Source: an uncultured Fidelibacterota bacterium (GTDB lineage Bacteria; Fidelibacterota; Marinisomatia; Marinisomatales; Marinisomataceae). Taken from it: DNA of 55,000 nt. This document shows positions 26,892 to 34,735 of the stretch, piece by piece; positions within the stretch are counted from its first letter, which is position 1, and each line of letters opens with the position of its first letter. Under the pieces are notes generated by a model. It was not told the DNA's origin. It ran no database searches and was given only the letters and a program-made list of their open reading frames with translations. The DNA is taken from assembly GCA_902624275.1 (NCBI GenBank), contig CACNWW010000001.1:1-55000 (forward strand), read 5' to 3'. Both the position numbers and the translations under genes were made by a program.

Positions 26892-27512
26892 ATGGAAACA
26901 TCTACTGGACAGTCAGAAACTAGAATTATTGCTTCAACAAATGTTTTTCAAATAGAAAAGATTGAAAAAATTGGTAAGGCTGATTATCCAAAACTTATTG
27001 AAATATCATTACACCTTGCTAAAGAATATGGTAAGCAAGCAGTTTTCACAAAAGCTTCAATAGAAAAATACTTTAACACTGAAAAATCTCTTCCTTTTAT
27101 TGCAAGATATCAAAACGAAATTATTGGATACATCATCGGAATCCCCTTAGAAGAACTAACCATGGAGCCTTGGGCATTAAATGATGAAAATTATGGTAAG
27201 CACAACACCCTATACACTTATGCTTTTGTTATAATGGAAAAATATAAGTCCAATGGATATGCTAAAATGTTAAAAAGAGTCTATTTAAGTTGGGCACAAA
27301 AACGAGATAGAATAAGATATATTACAGGACATGTATTATCTGGTACTGCTGATACTAAGGATAACAGTATAAAGATAATATCTTTTGAAGAAAATTGGCA
27401 AGGTACCGGAAAGTCATTTGAATATTACAGAAGATCTTTTGATGAAGGTGTTGAGAGTTCTATCTTTAGTCCACCGTTCGAAATAATTGTCGATAATATT
27501 AAAGAATATTAA
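26892..27512 (+). CDS. GNAT-family N-acetyltransferase, substrate unknown
   Basis: This 206-residue protein contains a GNAT fold: FIARYQNEIIGYIIGIPLEE (beta2-beta4 region near 75-95), LYTYAFVIMEKYKSNGYAKML, where an R/QxxGxA-like CoA-binding stretch reads KYKSNGYAKM, and a C-terminal region with WQGTGKSFEYYRRS. About 25 leading residues precede the fold. The CoA loop is not the textbook RGxGxA form, so catalysis is probable but not certain. It stands alone between two divergent or convergent neighbours, giving no clue to its substrate. Confidence 0.65.
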   Translation: METSTGQSETRIIASTNVFQIEKIEKIGKADYPKLIEISLHLAKEYGKQAVFTKASIEKYFNTEKSLPFIARYQNEIIGYIIGIPLEELTMEPWALNDENYGKHNTLYTYAFVIMEKYKSNGYAKMLKRVYLSWAQKRDRIRYITGHVLSGTADTKDNSIKIISFEENWQGTGKSFEYYRRSFDEGVESSIFSPPFEIIVDNIKEY

Positions 27513-27523
27513 TTTATTAGTCA

Positions 27524-28936
27524 TCACTCTTTATAATCAATATCAGAGGATTTTGATAGAATACTTATTAAAACTAATGCTGCTGATGAAATTGCGAGTG
27601 CCGGTAACACAGCCTCATCTAAACTCCACTGATTTCCAAAATAGACTGTAGCAACTATACCTGTGAGTATTGAGCAAATAGCACCATACTTTGTTGCTTT
27701 ATCCCAAAAGAATGCAGCTAATAGCGTTGGAGTAATTGCAGTTCCATAAATTGTAAATGCATATAGTGCTTTTTCAAAAATAGTTGTATCAGCGGCAAAC
27801 ATTCTTGAGACCCAATATGAAAAGAATCCTAAAGCTAACACTAAAATTCTGCTGAAAGTAACAATCATTTTATCTGAATATTTTTTATTTGAATACTTTA
27901 AGTAAATATCATTGATCAAAATAGTTGTTGGGACCAATAAAAAAGAGTCTGCAGTCGAAATTATTATACCAATAATTGTTGCAAGCATAATTGCACCTAC
28001 GATTGGTGGAAGGAAATTATATGCAGCATAAATTAATACATGTGATTCTTTAGCAATATCAGTAATCATACTCGAACTAATCCAAGCATTTGCAATAATT
28101 AAAGATTCTAAAATGACTACAGCAAAAAATAAAAGGAAGGTTGCCTTTTGTGCTGATTTAACTGATTCACTAGCAAAAAATCTTTGATACATATTCGCAT
28201 CTCCGAGGATCAATAAAAATGAAGGTAAAGTAAAATTAATTACATCTCTAAAAGATAAAACACCAAATAAAGACATATTGTTTGGCATACCTTTATTTTC
28301 AAAGCCAATTGCCATTCCTTCAAATCCACCGGCTTGAAAAAATAGAATTGGTAATGCTATAATAAAACAAGTAATCATCAAAATACCATTAGCAACATCG
28401 GTATAAGCAACACTTAATAGCCCAGCTAAAACTGTATAAGCAACAATAAATAATGCTGCAATAATAGTTGCCTGATCTAAAGATAGGTTTGAACCTAAGT
28501 TATCATGAAAAATAGTATAAATAACTGCTCCACCAGCGTTAAACTGATAACTTACAATAACTAAATAAGCAATTAAGAGTGCAACTACAGATAAAATCAT
28601 TGCAACATCACCAAAACGTGTTCCAATGATTTCAGGTACTGTTAATTTTTCTGAAGCTCTTGCTTTTCCAGCAATTTTTGTAAGTGCTAAAACACCAAGC
28701 ATTCCTCCAATTGGCAGTAAAAAGCCGGCTGCACCAATTTCAAATGTTTTTCCTGCATTACCAAGGACTGAACCAGTACCCATCCAAGTTGCTGCCATGG
28801 TTCCAACTAAAATCCATGGTGATAATGATCTTCCTGCAACTGAAAAATCTTCCTGATTCTTTATGGAATCTGATTTACTAAAACCAATCCAAAGTAATGC
28901 AATAAGATAAATTGATATAATTAGATAATAAATCAT
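27524..28936 (-). CDS. Sodium:solute symporter family (SSS) transporter
   Basis: A 470-residue inner-membrane protein with about thirteen hydrophobic segments and the SSS pattern: FSVAGRSLSPWILVGTMAAT near the N terminus, the GGLLSVAYTDVANG-like block AGLLSVAYTDVANG in the middle, and IISTADSFLLVPTT, the conserved Na2-site region. Family members import sugars, amino acids, vitamins or organic acids with Na+. The substrate cannot be assigned. It is divergent from the dicarboxylate/amino-acid symporter 39 bases away, suggesting joint control of uptake. Confidence 0.88.
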   Translation of the reverse strand: MIYYLIISIYLIALLWIGFSKSDSIKNQEDFSVAGRSLSPWILVGTMAATWMGTGSVLGNAGKTFEIGAAGFLLPIGGMLGVLALTKIAGKARASEKLTVPEIIGTRFGDVAMILSVVALLIAYLVIVSYQFNAGGAVIYTIFHDNLGSNLSLDQATIIAALFIVAYTVLAGLLSVAYTDVANGILMITCFIIALPILFFQAGGFEGMAIGFENKGMPNNMSLFGVLSFRDVINFTLPSFLLILGDANMYQRFFASESVKSAQKATFLLFFAVVILESLIIANAWISSSMITDIAKESHVLIYAAYNFLPPIVGAIMLATIIGIIISTADSFLLVPTTILINDIYLKYSNKKYSDKMIVTFSRILVLALGFFSYWVSRMFAADTTIFEKALYAFTIYGTAITPTLLAAFFWDKATKYGAICSILTGIVATVYFGNQWSLDEAVLPALAISSAALVLISILSKSSDIDYKE

Positions 28937-28965
28937 TGTAATAGTTTAAACATAATACATATATT
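28936..28965 (+). promoter_or_regulatory. Weak promoter candidate for the dicarboxylate/amino-acid symporter
   Basis: TTGTAA (28936-28941), 18 bases, TATATT (28960-28965). The spacer includes palindromic GTTTAAAC (28944-28951), and a second dyad, TAATA-CATA-TATTA (28953-28966), covers the -10 box. The implied transcript start is only a few bases from the ATG at 28976, so the message would be nearly leaderless. Confidence 0.3.
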
Positions 28966-28975
28966 ATTTTTAAAA

Positions 28976-30238
28976 ATGCAATTACATTGGAAAATAATTA
29001 TTGGATTAGTTTTAGGTGCTTTTTACGGTATTTTTAGCGCATTAAATGGCTGGAATGGTTTTACATCAGACTTCATTTCCCCTTTTGGAACAATATTTCT
29101 AAATCTTTTAAAATTAATTGCAGTTCCATTGGTTGTTTCTTCGTTAATTACTGGAGTGGCATCATTATCTGATACTAGAAAACTATCAAGAATTGGTTGG
29201 AAAACTATTGCACTTTACATTTCAACAACTGCAGTAGCAGTTAGCATTGGACTCATATTAGTTAATTTACTTGAACCTGGAAATGCAATTCCAGAAAGCT
29301 ATCAAGAAAGTTTATCAAGTGAATACTTTAATACTGCTGCAGATAAACAAGAAGCTGCAGCATCAATTCAACAAAATAGAGGACCCCTCCAACCGCTGGT
29401 AGATATGGTTCCTGGTAATATTTTTTCTGCTGCATCCAATAACAGAAATATGCTTCAAGTAGTTTTTATTTCACTGGTATTTGGAATTGCCTTAATAGGA
29501 ATTGATAGAAAATACTCAAGACCAGTTTTAGAGTTTTTAGAGGGTATAAATCAAATGATTATTAAACTAGTGGAAATGATAATGTACTTTGCTCCTTTTG
29601 GAGTATTTGCATTGATTGCCAAAACAATTAGTTCTGTTTCTGGTGATATTTCTCAAATAAGTGAAATACTTTCTGCTTTAGTTTTTTATATGGGTGTTGT
29701 TATTCTTGGTCTTTTTGTTCATATGGGAATAACCTACATGACACTATTAAAGATTTTTACAACCATGGATATAAAACATTTTCTTAAATCTATGGCACCT
29801 GTACAGCTTTTAGGATTTTCAACAAGTTCAAGTGGAGCAACCTTACCAGTAACTATGAAGCGTTGTGAAAAAGATCTTGGAATTTCGGAGGAAATTTCAT
29901 CATTTGTGCTGCCTTTAGGAGCAACAATTAATATGGATGGAACTGCATTGTATCAAGGTGTAGCAGCAGTCTTCATTGCGCAGGCAGTCGGCATGGATTT
30001 AACATTAGCTAACCAATTCACGATTGTGGCCACCGCTGTTTTAGCTTCCATAGGAACTGCAGCTGTTCCAGGAGCAGGAATCATCATGCTGATTATTATT
30101 TTAGAAGCTATTAATGTACCAAGTGAAGGTATTGCGCTTATTCTAGGTGTGGATAGAATTCTTGATATGATTAGAACTGCTACAAATGTCACCGGAGATG
30201 CGACAGTTGCTAGCGTGATGGATTCTTTAGAGCGCTAA
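28976..30238 (+). CDS. Dicarboxylate/amino acid:cation symporter (DAACS/GltP-DctA family)
   Basis: A 420-residue elevator-type transporter. The HP1 serine-rich hairpin is SSSGATLPVTM, the TM7 motif is NMDGTALYQG, and the C-terminal TM8 ends with GVDRILDMIRTATNVTGDA, the Asp/Arg substrate-binding block. Members carry glutamate, aspartate or C4-dicarboxylates with Na+ or H+. The region around residues 105-135, rich in Glu/Gln/Ala, looks like an enlarged external loop. The 3' end overlaps the convergent hflX gene by 29 bases. Confidence 0.93.
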   Translation: MQLHWKIIIGLVLGAFYGIFSALNGWNGFTSDFISPFGTIFLNLLKLIAVPLVVSSLITGVASLSDTRKLSRIGWKTIALYISTTAVAVSIGLILVNLLEPGNAIPESYQESLSSEYFNTAADKQEAAASIQQNRGPLQPLVDMVPGNIFSAASNNRNMLQVVFISLVFGIALIGIDRKYSRPVLEFLEGINQMIIKLVEMIMYFAPFGVFALIAKTISSVSGDISQISEILSALVFYMGVVILGLFVHMGITYMTLLKIFTTMDIKHFLKSMAPVQLLGFSTSSSGATLPVTMKRCEKDLGISEEISSFVLPLGATINMDGTALYQGVAAVFIAQAVGMDLTLANQFTIVATAVLASIGTAAVPGAGIIMLIIILEAINVPSEGIALILGVDRILDMIRTATNVTGDATVASVMDSLER

Positions 30239-31322
30239 CCCATTCTTCATACTTTACTGTAATTGTATCTTTTATATCTGAAATTTGTAATGATCTTGTA
30301 GCAGAAACCATTAAACTATCTGGAAAAGACTGCTTTAAATAAGAAATTTTTTCAGGATCTACTAAATCAATCTTGTTAAAAACATATTTATAATCAATTT
30401 CATCAGAATTTATCTCCTTTAAAACACTTTTGATTGTTTCTATTTCATTAAATAAATCTTGTGAATTTGCGTCAAGAACGATTAATAATAAATTTGAATC
30501 AACCACTTCTTGAAGTGTAGATTTGAAACTTGCGATTAAATTATCGGGAAGATTTCTAATGAAACCAACAGTATCACTTAAAAGGACATAATTATTATCG
30601 CCAATAAATAATCTTCTAACGGTGGTATCTAAAGTTGCAAATAACTGATTTTTGATTAACACATCACTTTTAGTAACTGATTTCATTAAAGATGATTTTC
30701 CTACATTAGTGTATCCAACAAATGACGTTCTAAAAAATGACTTTCTTTTTTTACTTTGTACCTTTCTTTCGGAATCAATACTCTTAAGTTTTTTCTTTAG
30801 CAAAGAAATTTTTTTACGAATAATTCTTCTATCAACCTCAATCTGTGTTTCACCAGCACCTGCTCTTGTTCCGAATCCTCCCATTTGCCTTTCAAGGTGT
30901 GTCCATAATCTGGTCAACCTAGGTAATTGGTATTGTAATCTAGCTAGTTCAACTTGTGTTTTTGATTCCTTTGATTTTGCATTTCTAAAAAATATTTCAA
31001 GTATTACACCAGGTCTATCTAAAAGCTTAATATCTTTATTTAATTTTTGAAAATTTTTCGTTTGAACAGGACTTAAGTCTTCATCAAAAATTATATAATC
31101 TACTCCAAGCATTTTAGCTTGATCAATTACTTGTTTTGCCTTTCCGCTTCCGATGAAATATGCAGGATGAATAGTATTTATTTTTTGTTCGACTACTCCT
31201 TTTACTTTTACATCAAGAGTAGATATGAGTAATGATATTTCCTCAACACTATTATGATAATTTTTGCTACTTTTCCATATTCTTGGAGCAACAACTATCG
31301 CTGTTTCAATCTTGCGATTCAT
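30210..31322 (-). CDS. hflX: Ribosome-associated GTPase HflX
   Basis: A 370-residue GTPase with the HflX N-terminal domain, the family signature GGFGTRAGAGETQIEVDRR (148-166), G1 GYTNVGKSS (203-211), G3 DTVGFI (250-255) and an NKID-type G4 near residue 315. HflX splits stalled 70S ribosomes and 100S dimers. It is somewhat shorter than the E. coli protein. It starts inside the end of the lipoprotein gene (17-base overlap) and is the last gene of the long leftward run. Confidence 0.94.
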   Translation of the reverse strand: MNRKIETAIVVAPRIWKSSKNYHNSVEEISLLISTLDVKVKGVVEQKINTIHPAYFIGSGKAKQVIDQAKMLGVDYIIFDEDLSPVQTKNFQKLNKDIKLLDRPGVILEIFFRNAKSKESKTQVELARLQYQLPRLTRLWTHLERQMGGFGTRAGAGETQIEVDRRIIRKKISLLKKKLKSIDSERKVQSKKRKSFFRTSFVGYTNVGKSSLMKSVTKSDVLIKNQLFATLDTTVRRLFIGDNNYVLLSDTVGFIRNLPDNLIASFKSTLQEVVDSNLLLIVLDANSQDLFNEIETIKSVLKEINSDEIDYKYVFNKIDLVDPEKISYLKQSFPDSLMVSATRSLQISDIKDTITVKYEEWVSALKNPSR

Positions 31323-32256
31323 TTTCTACAATTTGATTGAAAACAAGTTCTATGAAAATATCGTAAATAAATTCATTAAAAATATTATTTGTCCATTCTT
31401 CATCAATTTTGGTAGCTAAGAATATTACATTTGAACCTAAAATATTTTTTTTGATTACAAGCGGATCATTGGTTGAAATATTAAAAGAAGCCTCATCGGA
31501 GTTATAATCTTTTAGTTCATAAAATCTATATACTTGAAATGCTTTGCTCTTATTTGATAAATATTTAACTGGATATTCTTCTTCAAATTTAAAGAACTGA
31601 TTTTTTGATGTACCTCTTAATGCTTTAACTTTTGGATAATCGAGAGTTTTAGATAGATATTCACTATCAACATTATCTATAAAATATAAAATGGGGTTTT
31701 TTCCTAACATAAATTTTTGAATCTCTCTAATTAAGTTATCAGAAAAATCTTTTATACCTTCAACTATTAAAATATCATATCCAGAAAAATCATACTTTTT
31801 GAAACTTTCAGTTTTAACTATATCGTATTGAAATAACCGGTTATTATCCAACAAACTGGCAAAACTACTTTCATTGTCATTAAGAATAACTACTTTTTGC
31901 TGGTTTCTAGGCTCAACTTTAATAGAGAAGCTATAAATAGATAATCCGTCTTGTTTTAAATCAATTAATACTGAATCAGCATAAATACTTACAGGAATAT
32001 TTCTTACATGAGTATTCAATGAGTCTGAACCAAAATCAAATTTTCCATTGATTATATCATTAGTTGACCAATGCATCTCAATATTTTTTAAATCAGGATT
32101 ATGATAGCTCAGCTTTACTTGCAAAGAATCAGAATCAACTAATTTGTAGTCATTTACCATAATGTTAAAATCAATATTCTTAGATATTACTATTTCTGAA
32201 GAATCATTATTACATGACATAAGAAAAAAAGAAACTAAAAATAAACTACGTATCAT
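31306..32256 (-). CDS. Lipoprotein of unknown function
   Basis: A 316-residue protein with a short signal peptide and lipobox FLMSC (Cys15), so it is probably membrane-anchored on the periplasmic side. Residues 25-115 look like a beta-sandwich (alternating strands, CARDB/Ig-like). Residues 120-210 look alpha/beta, with KVVILNDNES, then YDILIVEGIKDFSDN and NPILYFIDNVDSEYL, like the flavodoxin/class I amidotransferase-like domains that follow VWA domains in BatA-type proteins. No catalytic Cys-His pair is evident. I do not recognise the family. It overlaps PASTA upstream by four bases and hflX downstream by 17. Confidence 0.6.
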   Translation of the reverse strand: MIRSLFLVSFFLMSCNNDSSEIVISKNIDFNIMVNDYKLVDSDSLQVKLSYHNPDLKNIEMHWSTNDIINGKFDFGSDSLNTHVRNIPVSIYADSVLIDLKQDGLSIYSFSIKVEPRNQQKVVILNDNESSFASLLDNNRLFQYDIVKTESFKKYDFSGYDILIVEGIKDFSDNLIREIQKFMLGKNPILYFIDNVDSEYLSKTLDYPKVKALRGTSKNQFFKFEEEYPVKYLSNKSKAFQVYRFYELKDYNSDEASFNISTNDPLVIKKNILGSNVIFLATKIDEEWTNNIFNEFIYDIFIELVFNQIVENESQD

Positions 32257-32972
32257 TTTGCTATTACTAAGTTAATTTTTGAACCTTGAGAAACCTTCGT
32301 TCCTTCCTTTGGACTTTGATTTAATACTGTATTTGGTAAAAACTTTTCGTTTTCAACATATTGAATTTTTCCTTCCAAGAAACCTTTTTCCTCAATGATT
32401 TTAAGTGCTTCGCTAAGAAAAATTCCTTGAAAATCAGGAACATCTACTAAATCATTAGGTGCTAATCCATTGCTGACTTCAATTCGAACACCAAATCCTT
32501 TTCTTATGCTATCGTTTTCTGTTGGACTTTGCCAAGAAACTATGCCTTTGGGATACTTTGAACTAAACGAATAATAAATTGAGTCCAACTCAATACCATT
32601 TTGATCCAATTCAATTTCTGCAGCTCTTAATGTTTTACCTAAAAGAGATGGAACAATTATTTTTTGATTAAATTGGGTAATTTTAACTTTGATTGATCTT
32701 CCAAGCTTTACTTCTTTACCAGATGTTGGAAATTGTTCAATTACTATATTTGGATTTAAGTCATTTGTAAAAATTGTGTCAGCAACTACAACCTCTATAC
32801 CTTCTGATTTTGACAACTGATTTGCTTCATCTAATGTTAAGCCCTCTAAATCTGGAATTACCACAATATTTCTTGCATTAATATATAAAGGCATTAGGAT
32901 AAAATTGAATATCATTAATACTATCACGCCAGTGATAAGAAAAATTGATAAATTTTTAAATAGATTTTTCAT
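32253..32972 (-). CDS. Membrane-anchored triple-PASTA-domain protein
   Basis: A 239-residue protein with a short cytoplasmic N terminus, one membrane segment (about 9-30) and three consecutive PASTA domains (about 36-103, 105-171, 173-239), each beginning with a VPDL/VPSL/VPDF motif and ending with a G..I.V.V/I pattern. PASTA domains bind peptidoglycan fragments or muropeptide stems. Here no kinase or penicillin-binding domain is attached. It lies between fmt and the lipoprotein gene with four-base ATGA overlaps on both sides. A role in sensing or scaffolding cell-wall synthesis is inference. Confidence 0.88.
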   Translation of the reverse strand: MKNLFKNLSIFLITGVIVLMIFNFILMPLYINARNIVVIPDLEGLTLDEANQLSKSEGIEVVVADTIFTNDLNPNIVIEQFPTSGKEVKLGRSIKVKITQFNQKIIVPSLLGKTLRAAEIELDQNGIELDSIYYSFSSKYPKGIVSWQSPTENDSIRKGFGVRIEVSNGLAPNDLVDVPDFQGIFLSEALKIIEEKGFLEGKIQYVENEKFLPNTVLNQSPKEGTKVSQGSKINLVIAK

Positions 32973-33907
32973 ACAAGAATATTTGAACCTAGATTTTGAT
33001 AACCTACAATGAAATCTTTTGAATCCATTGCTTTTTTACCCTCTAATTGAACGTTAAAAATTCTTAATGCATTTTGTCCACACTGAACGTCAAAAAAAAT
33101 TTTATCTACATGATATATAGAACCAATTTTGTGATTATTATCATTATTAATTGACTCAGCTTTAAAGATTTTTAATCTTTTGCTATTTATGGTAGTAAAA
33201 GCACCAGGTGTTGGCGAGAAAGCCTTGACTTGAGCTAATATTATATCAGACTTATCATTCCAATTAATTTTTAAATCTTCCTTTGAAATTTTAGGTGCTA
33301 AAGTAGCCATACTATTATCTTGTTCGTTTAATTCTGAAGAATTGTGTAAACATTTATTAATTGAAGATTCAATAAGATCTGCTCCTACTTTACTAAGTTT
33401 TTTAGATAAAGAACCATAATTATCATCTTTTGTTATTTCAATTTTTAATTGATCAATTATTTTTCCAGTATCAACTTTCGGCTCTATCAAAAAAGTGGAG
33501 ACTCCTGTTGAATCTTCTTGATTTAATAATGCATGTTGAATGGGTGCAGCTCCTCTATATTTTGGTAGTAATGAAGAATGGATATTAATGGATCCATATT
33601 TAGGTATACCCAATAAAGACTTTGGAAGAATTCTATACGCTACTACTACAAAAAAATCAGGATTTAAATCTTTAAGTTGATCAATAAAACTTAAGTCACT
33701 TAAGTCTACGCCTTCAATAATTTTTAAATTTTCTTTTTTGGCTAAAGTCATTACAGGTGTATCAAGAATTTTTTGTCCACGACCCATTTTTTTTGATTTA
33801 TTTGTGACTACTGCTTTAAGATTAAATCTCTTGTTGCAGGCTAGAAGAGTTGGATTTGAAAAATCAGTATTACCAAAAAAAATTATATTTATATCTTTAT
33901 TTGACAT
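32969..33907 (-). CDS. fmt: Methionyl-tRNA formyltransferase
   Basis: A 312-residue enzyme that formylates initiator Met-tRNA using 10-formyl-THF. The formyltransferase domain has IHSSLLPKYRGAAPIQ, containing the conserved folate/catalytic block, followed by the C-terminal OB-like domain with SPTPGAFT. It overlaps def by eleven bases, so the enzymes that add and remove the formyl group are made together, as in many bacteria. Confidence 0.95.
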   Translation of the reverse strand: MSNKDINIIFFGNTDFSNPTLLACNKRFNLKAVVTNKSKKMGRGQKILDTPVMTLAKKENLKIIEGVDLSDLSFIDQLKDLNPDFFVVVAYRILPKSLLGIPKYGSINIHSSLLPKYRGAAPIQHALLNQEDSTGVSTFLIEPKVDTGKIIDQLKIEITKDDNYGSLSKKLSKVGADLIESSINKCLHNSSELNEQDNSMATLAPKISKEDLKINWNDKSDIILAQVKAFSPTPGAFTTINSKRLKIFKAESINNDNNHKIGSIYHVDKIFFDVQCGQNALRIFNVQLEGKKAMDSKDFIVGYQNLGSNILV

Positions 33908-34406
33908 TGCTTGATTTCATTAGTTTGAGAGCCTTATCATATTTTAAAAGATCTGCAGGAGTAGCATAATCTGTTATTAATTTTCCATCGAGGTGATCAT
34001 TTTCATGCTGAATGACAGTGGCTAAAAAGCCGCTAAAAACCTTTGTATGCTTTTCAAGGTTGTGATCTAAATACTCATAGGTTATTGAATCATAACGCTC
34101 AACATTAATTCTTATTTCTGGTAATGAAAGACACCCTTCTGAATCAACACAAGATCCCTCACCACTAATTATTTTTCCATTGATAAATACTAAAGGTGAT
34201 TCACATTCCTCTGTATGAGATAAGTCTACTACAAATATGCGTTTATTTATTCCAATTTGGTTTGCTGCTAGCCCAATACCGTCAAATTCATACATAGTAT
34301 CAAATAAATCATCAATTAAACTTCTAATGTTTGAAAAGTCTGTTATATTTTTTGATATTGCTCTAAGAGCAGAATGACCATATGTAACTACTTTTTGAAC
34401 TGCCAT
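33897..34406 (-). CDS. def: Peptide deformylase
   Basis: A 169-residue metalloenzyme that removes N-formyl groups from nascent proteins. All three family motifs are present: GIGLAANQ (43-50), EGCLS with metal ligand Cys92, and QHENDHLDG with His134, Glu135 and His138. Location between yajC and fmt is normal for this function. Confidence 0.96.
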   Translation of the reverse strand: MAVQKVVTYGHSALRAISKNITDFSNIRSLIDDLFDTMYEFDGIGLAANQIGINKRIFVVDLSHTEECESPLVFINGKIISGEGSCVDSEGCLSLPEIRINVERYDSITYEYLDHNLEKHTKVFSGFLATVIQHENDHLDGKLITDYATPADLLKYDKALKLMKSSNVK

Positions 34407-34409
34407 AAA

Positions 34410-34721
34410 TTATTTTGAGGAATTTTTAACTTTTGCAATTGCAACTTTATCAACGGTCATTTCATTTTCATTAGATATTTTTATAATTACAGTTTCACTT
34501 TTTACCGCAATAACTTTTCCATGAATTCCTCCAATAGTCACTACTCTATCTCCTTTTGATAAATTTTCTTGCATCAATTTTACTGCTTCTTGTTTTTTAG
34601 AATTAGGTCTTAGAATGAAATAGTATATAACTAAAAAAATTAGAAAGATTGGTAATTGGGAAAGAAAAATATCTAGAAAAGATGCTTCGCTTTGTTGCAT
34701 TATTATTATTTTTTGATTCAT
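34410..34721 (-). CDS. yajC: Preprotein translocase subunit YajC
   Basis: A 103-residue single-span protein (about residues 20-40: LPIFLIFLVIYYFILRP) followed by the conserved cytosolic domain with LSKGDRVVTIGGIHGKV. YajC associates with SecDF and the Sec translocon. ATG at 34721 is used; a second ATG at 34700 would give a shorter N terminus of 96 residues. secD/secF are not in this window. Confidence 0.9.
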   Translation of the reverse strand: MNQKIIIMQQSEASFLDIFLSQLPIFLIFLVIYYFILRPNSKKQEAVKLMQENLSKGDRVVTIGGIHGKVIAVKSETVIIKISNENEMTVDKVAIAKVKNSSK

Positions 34722-34735
34722 GGACTAAAATTAGT

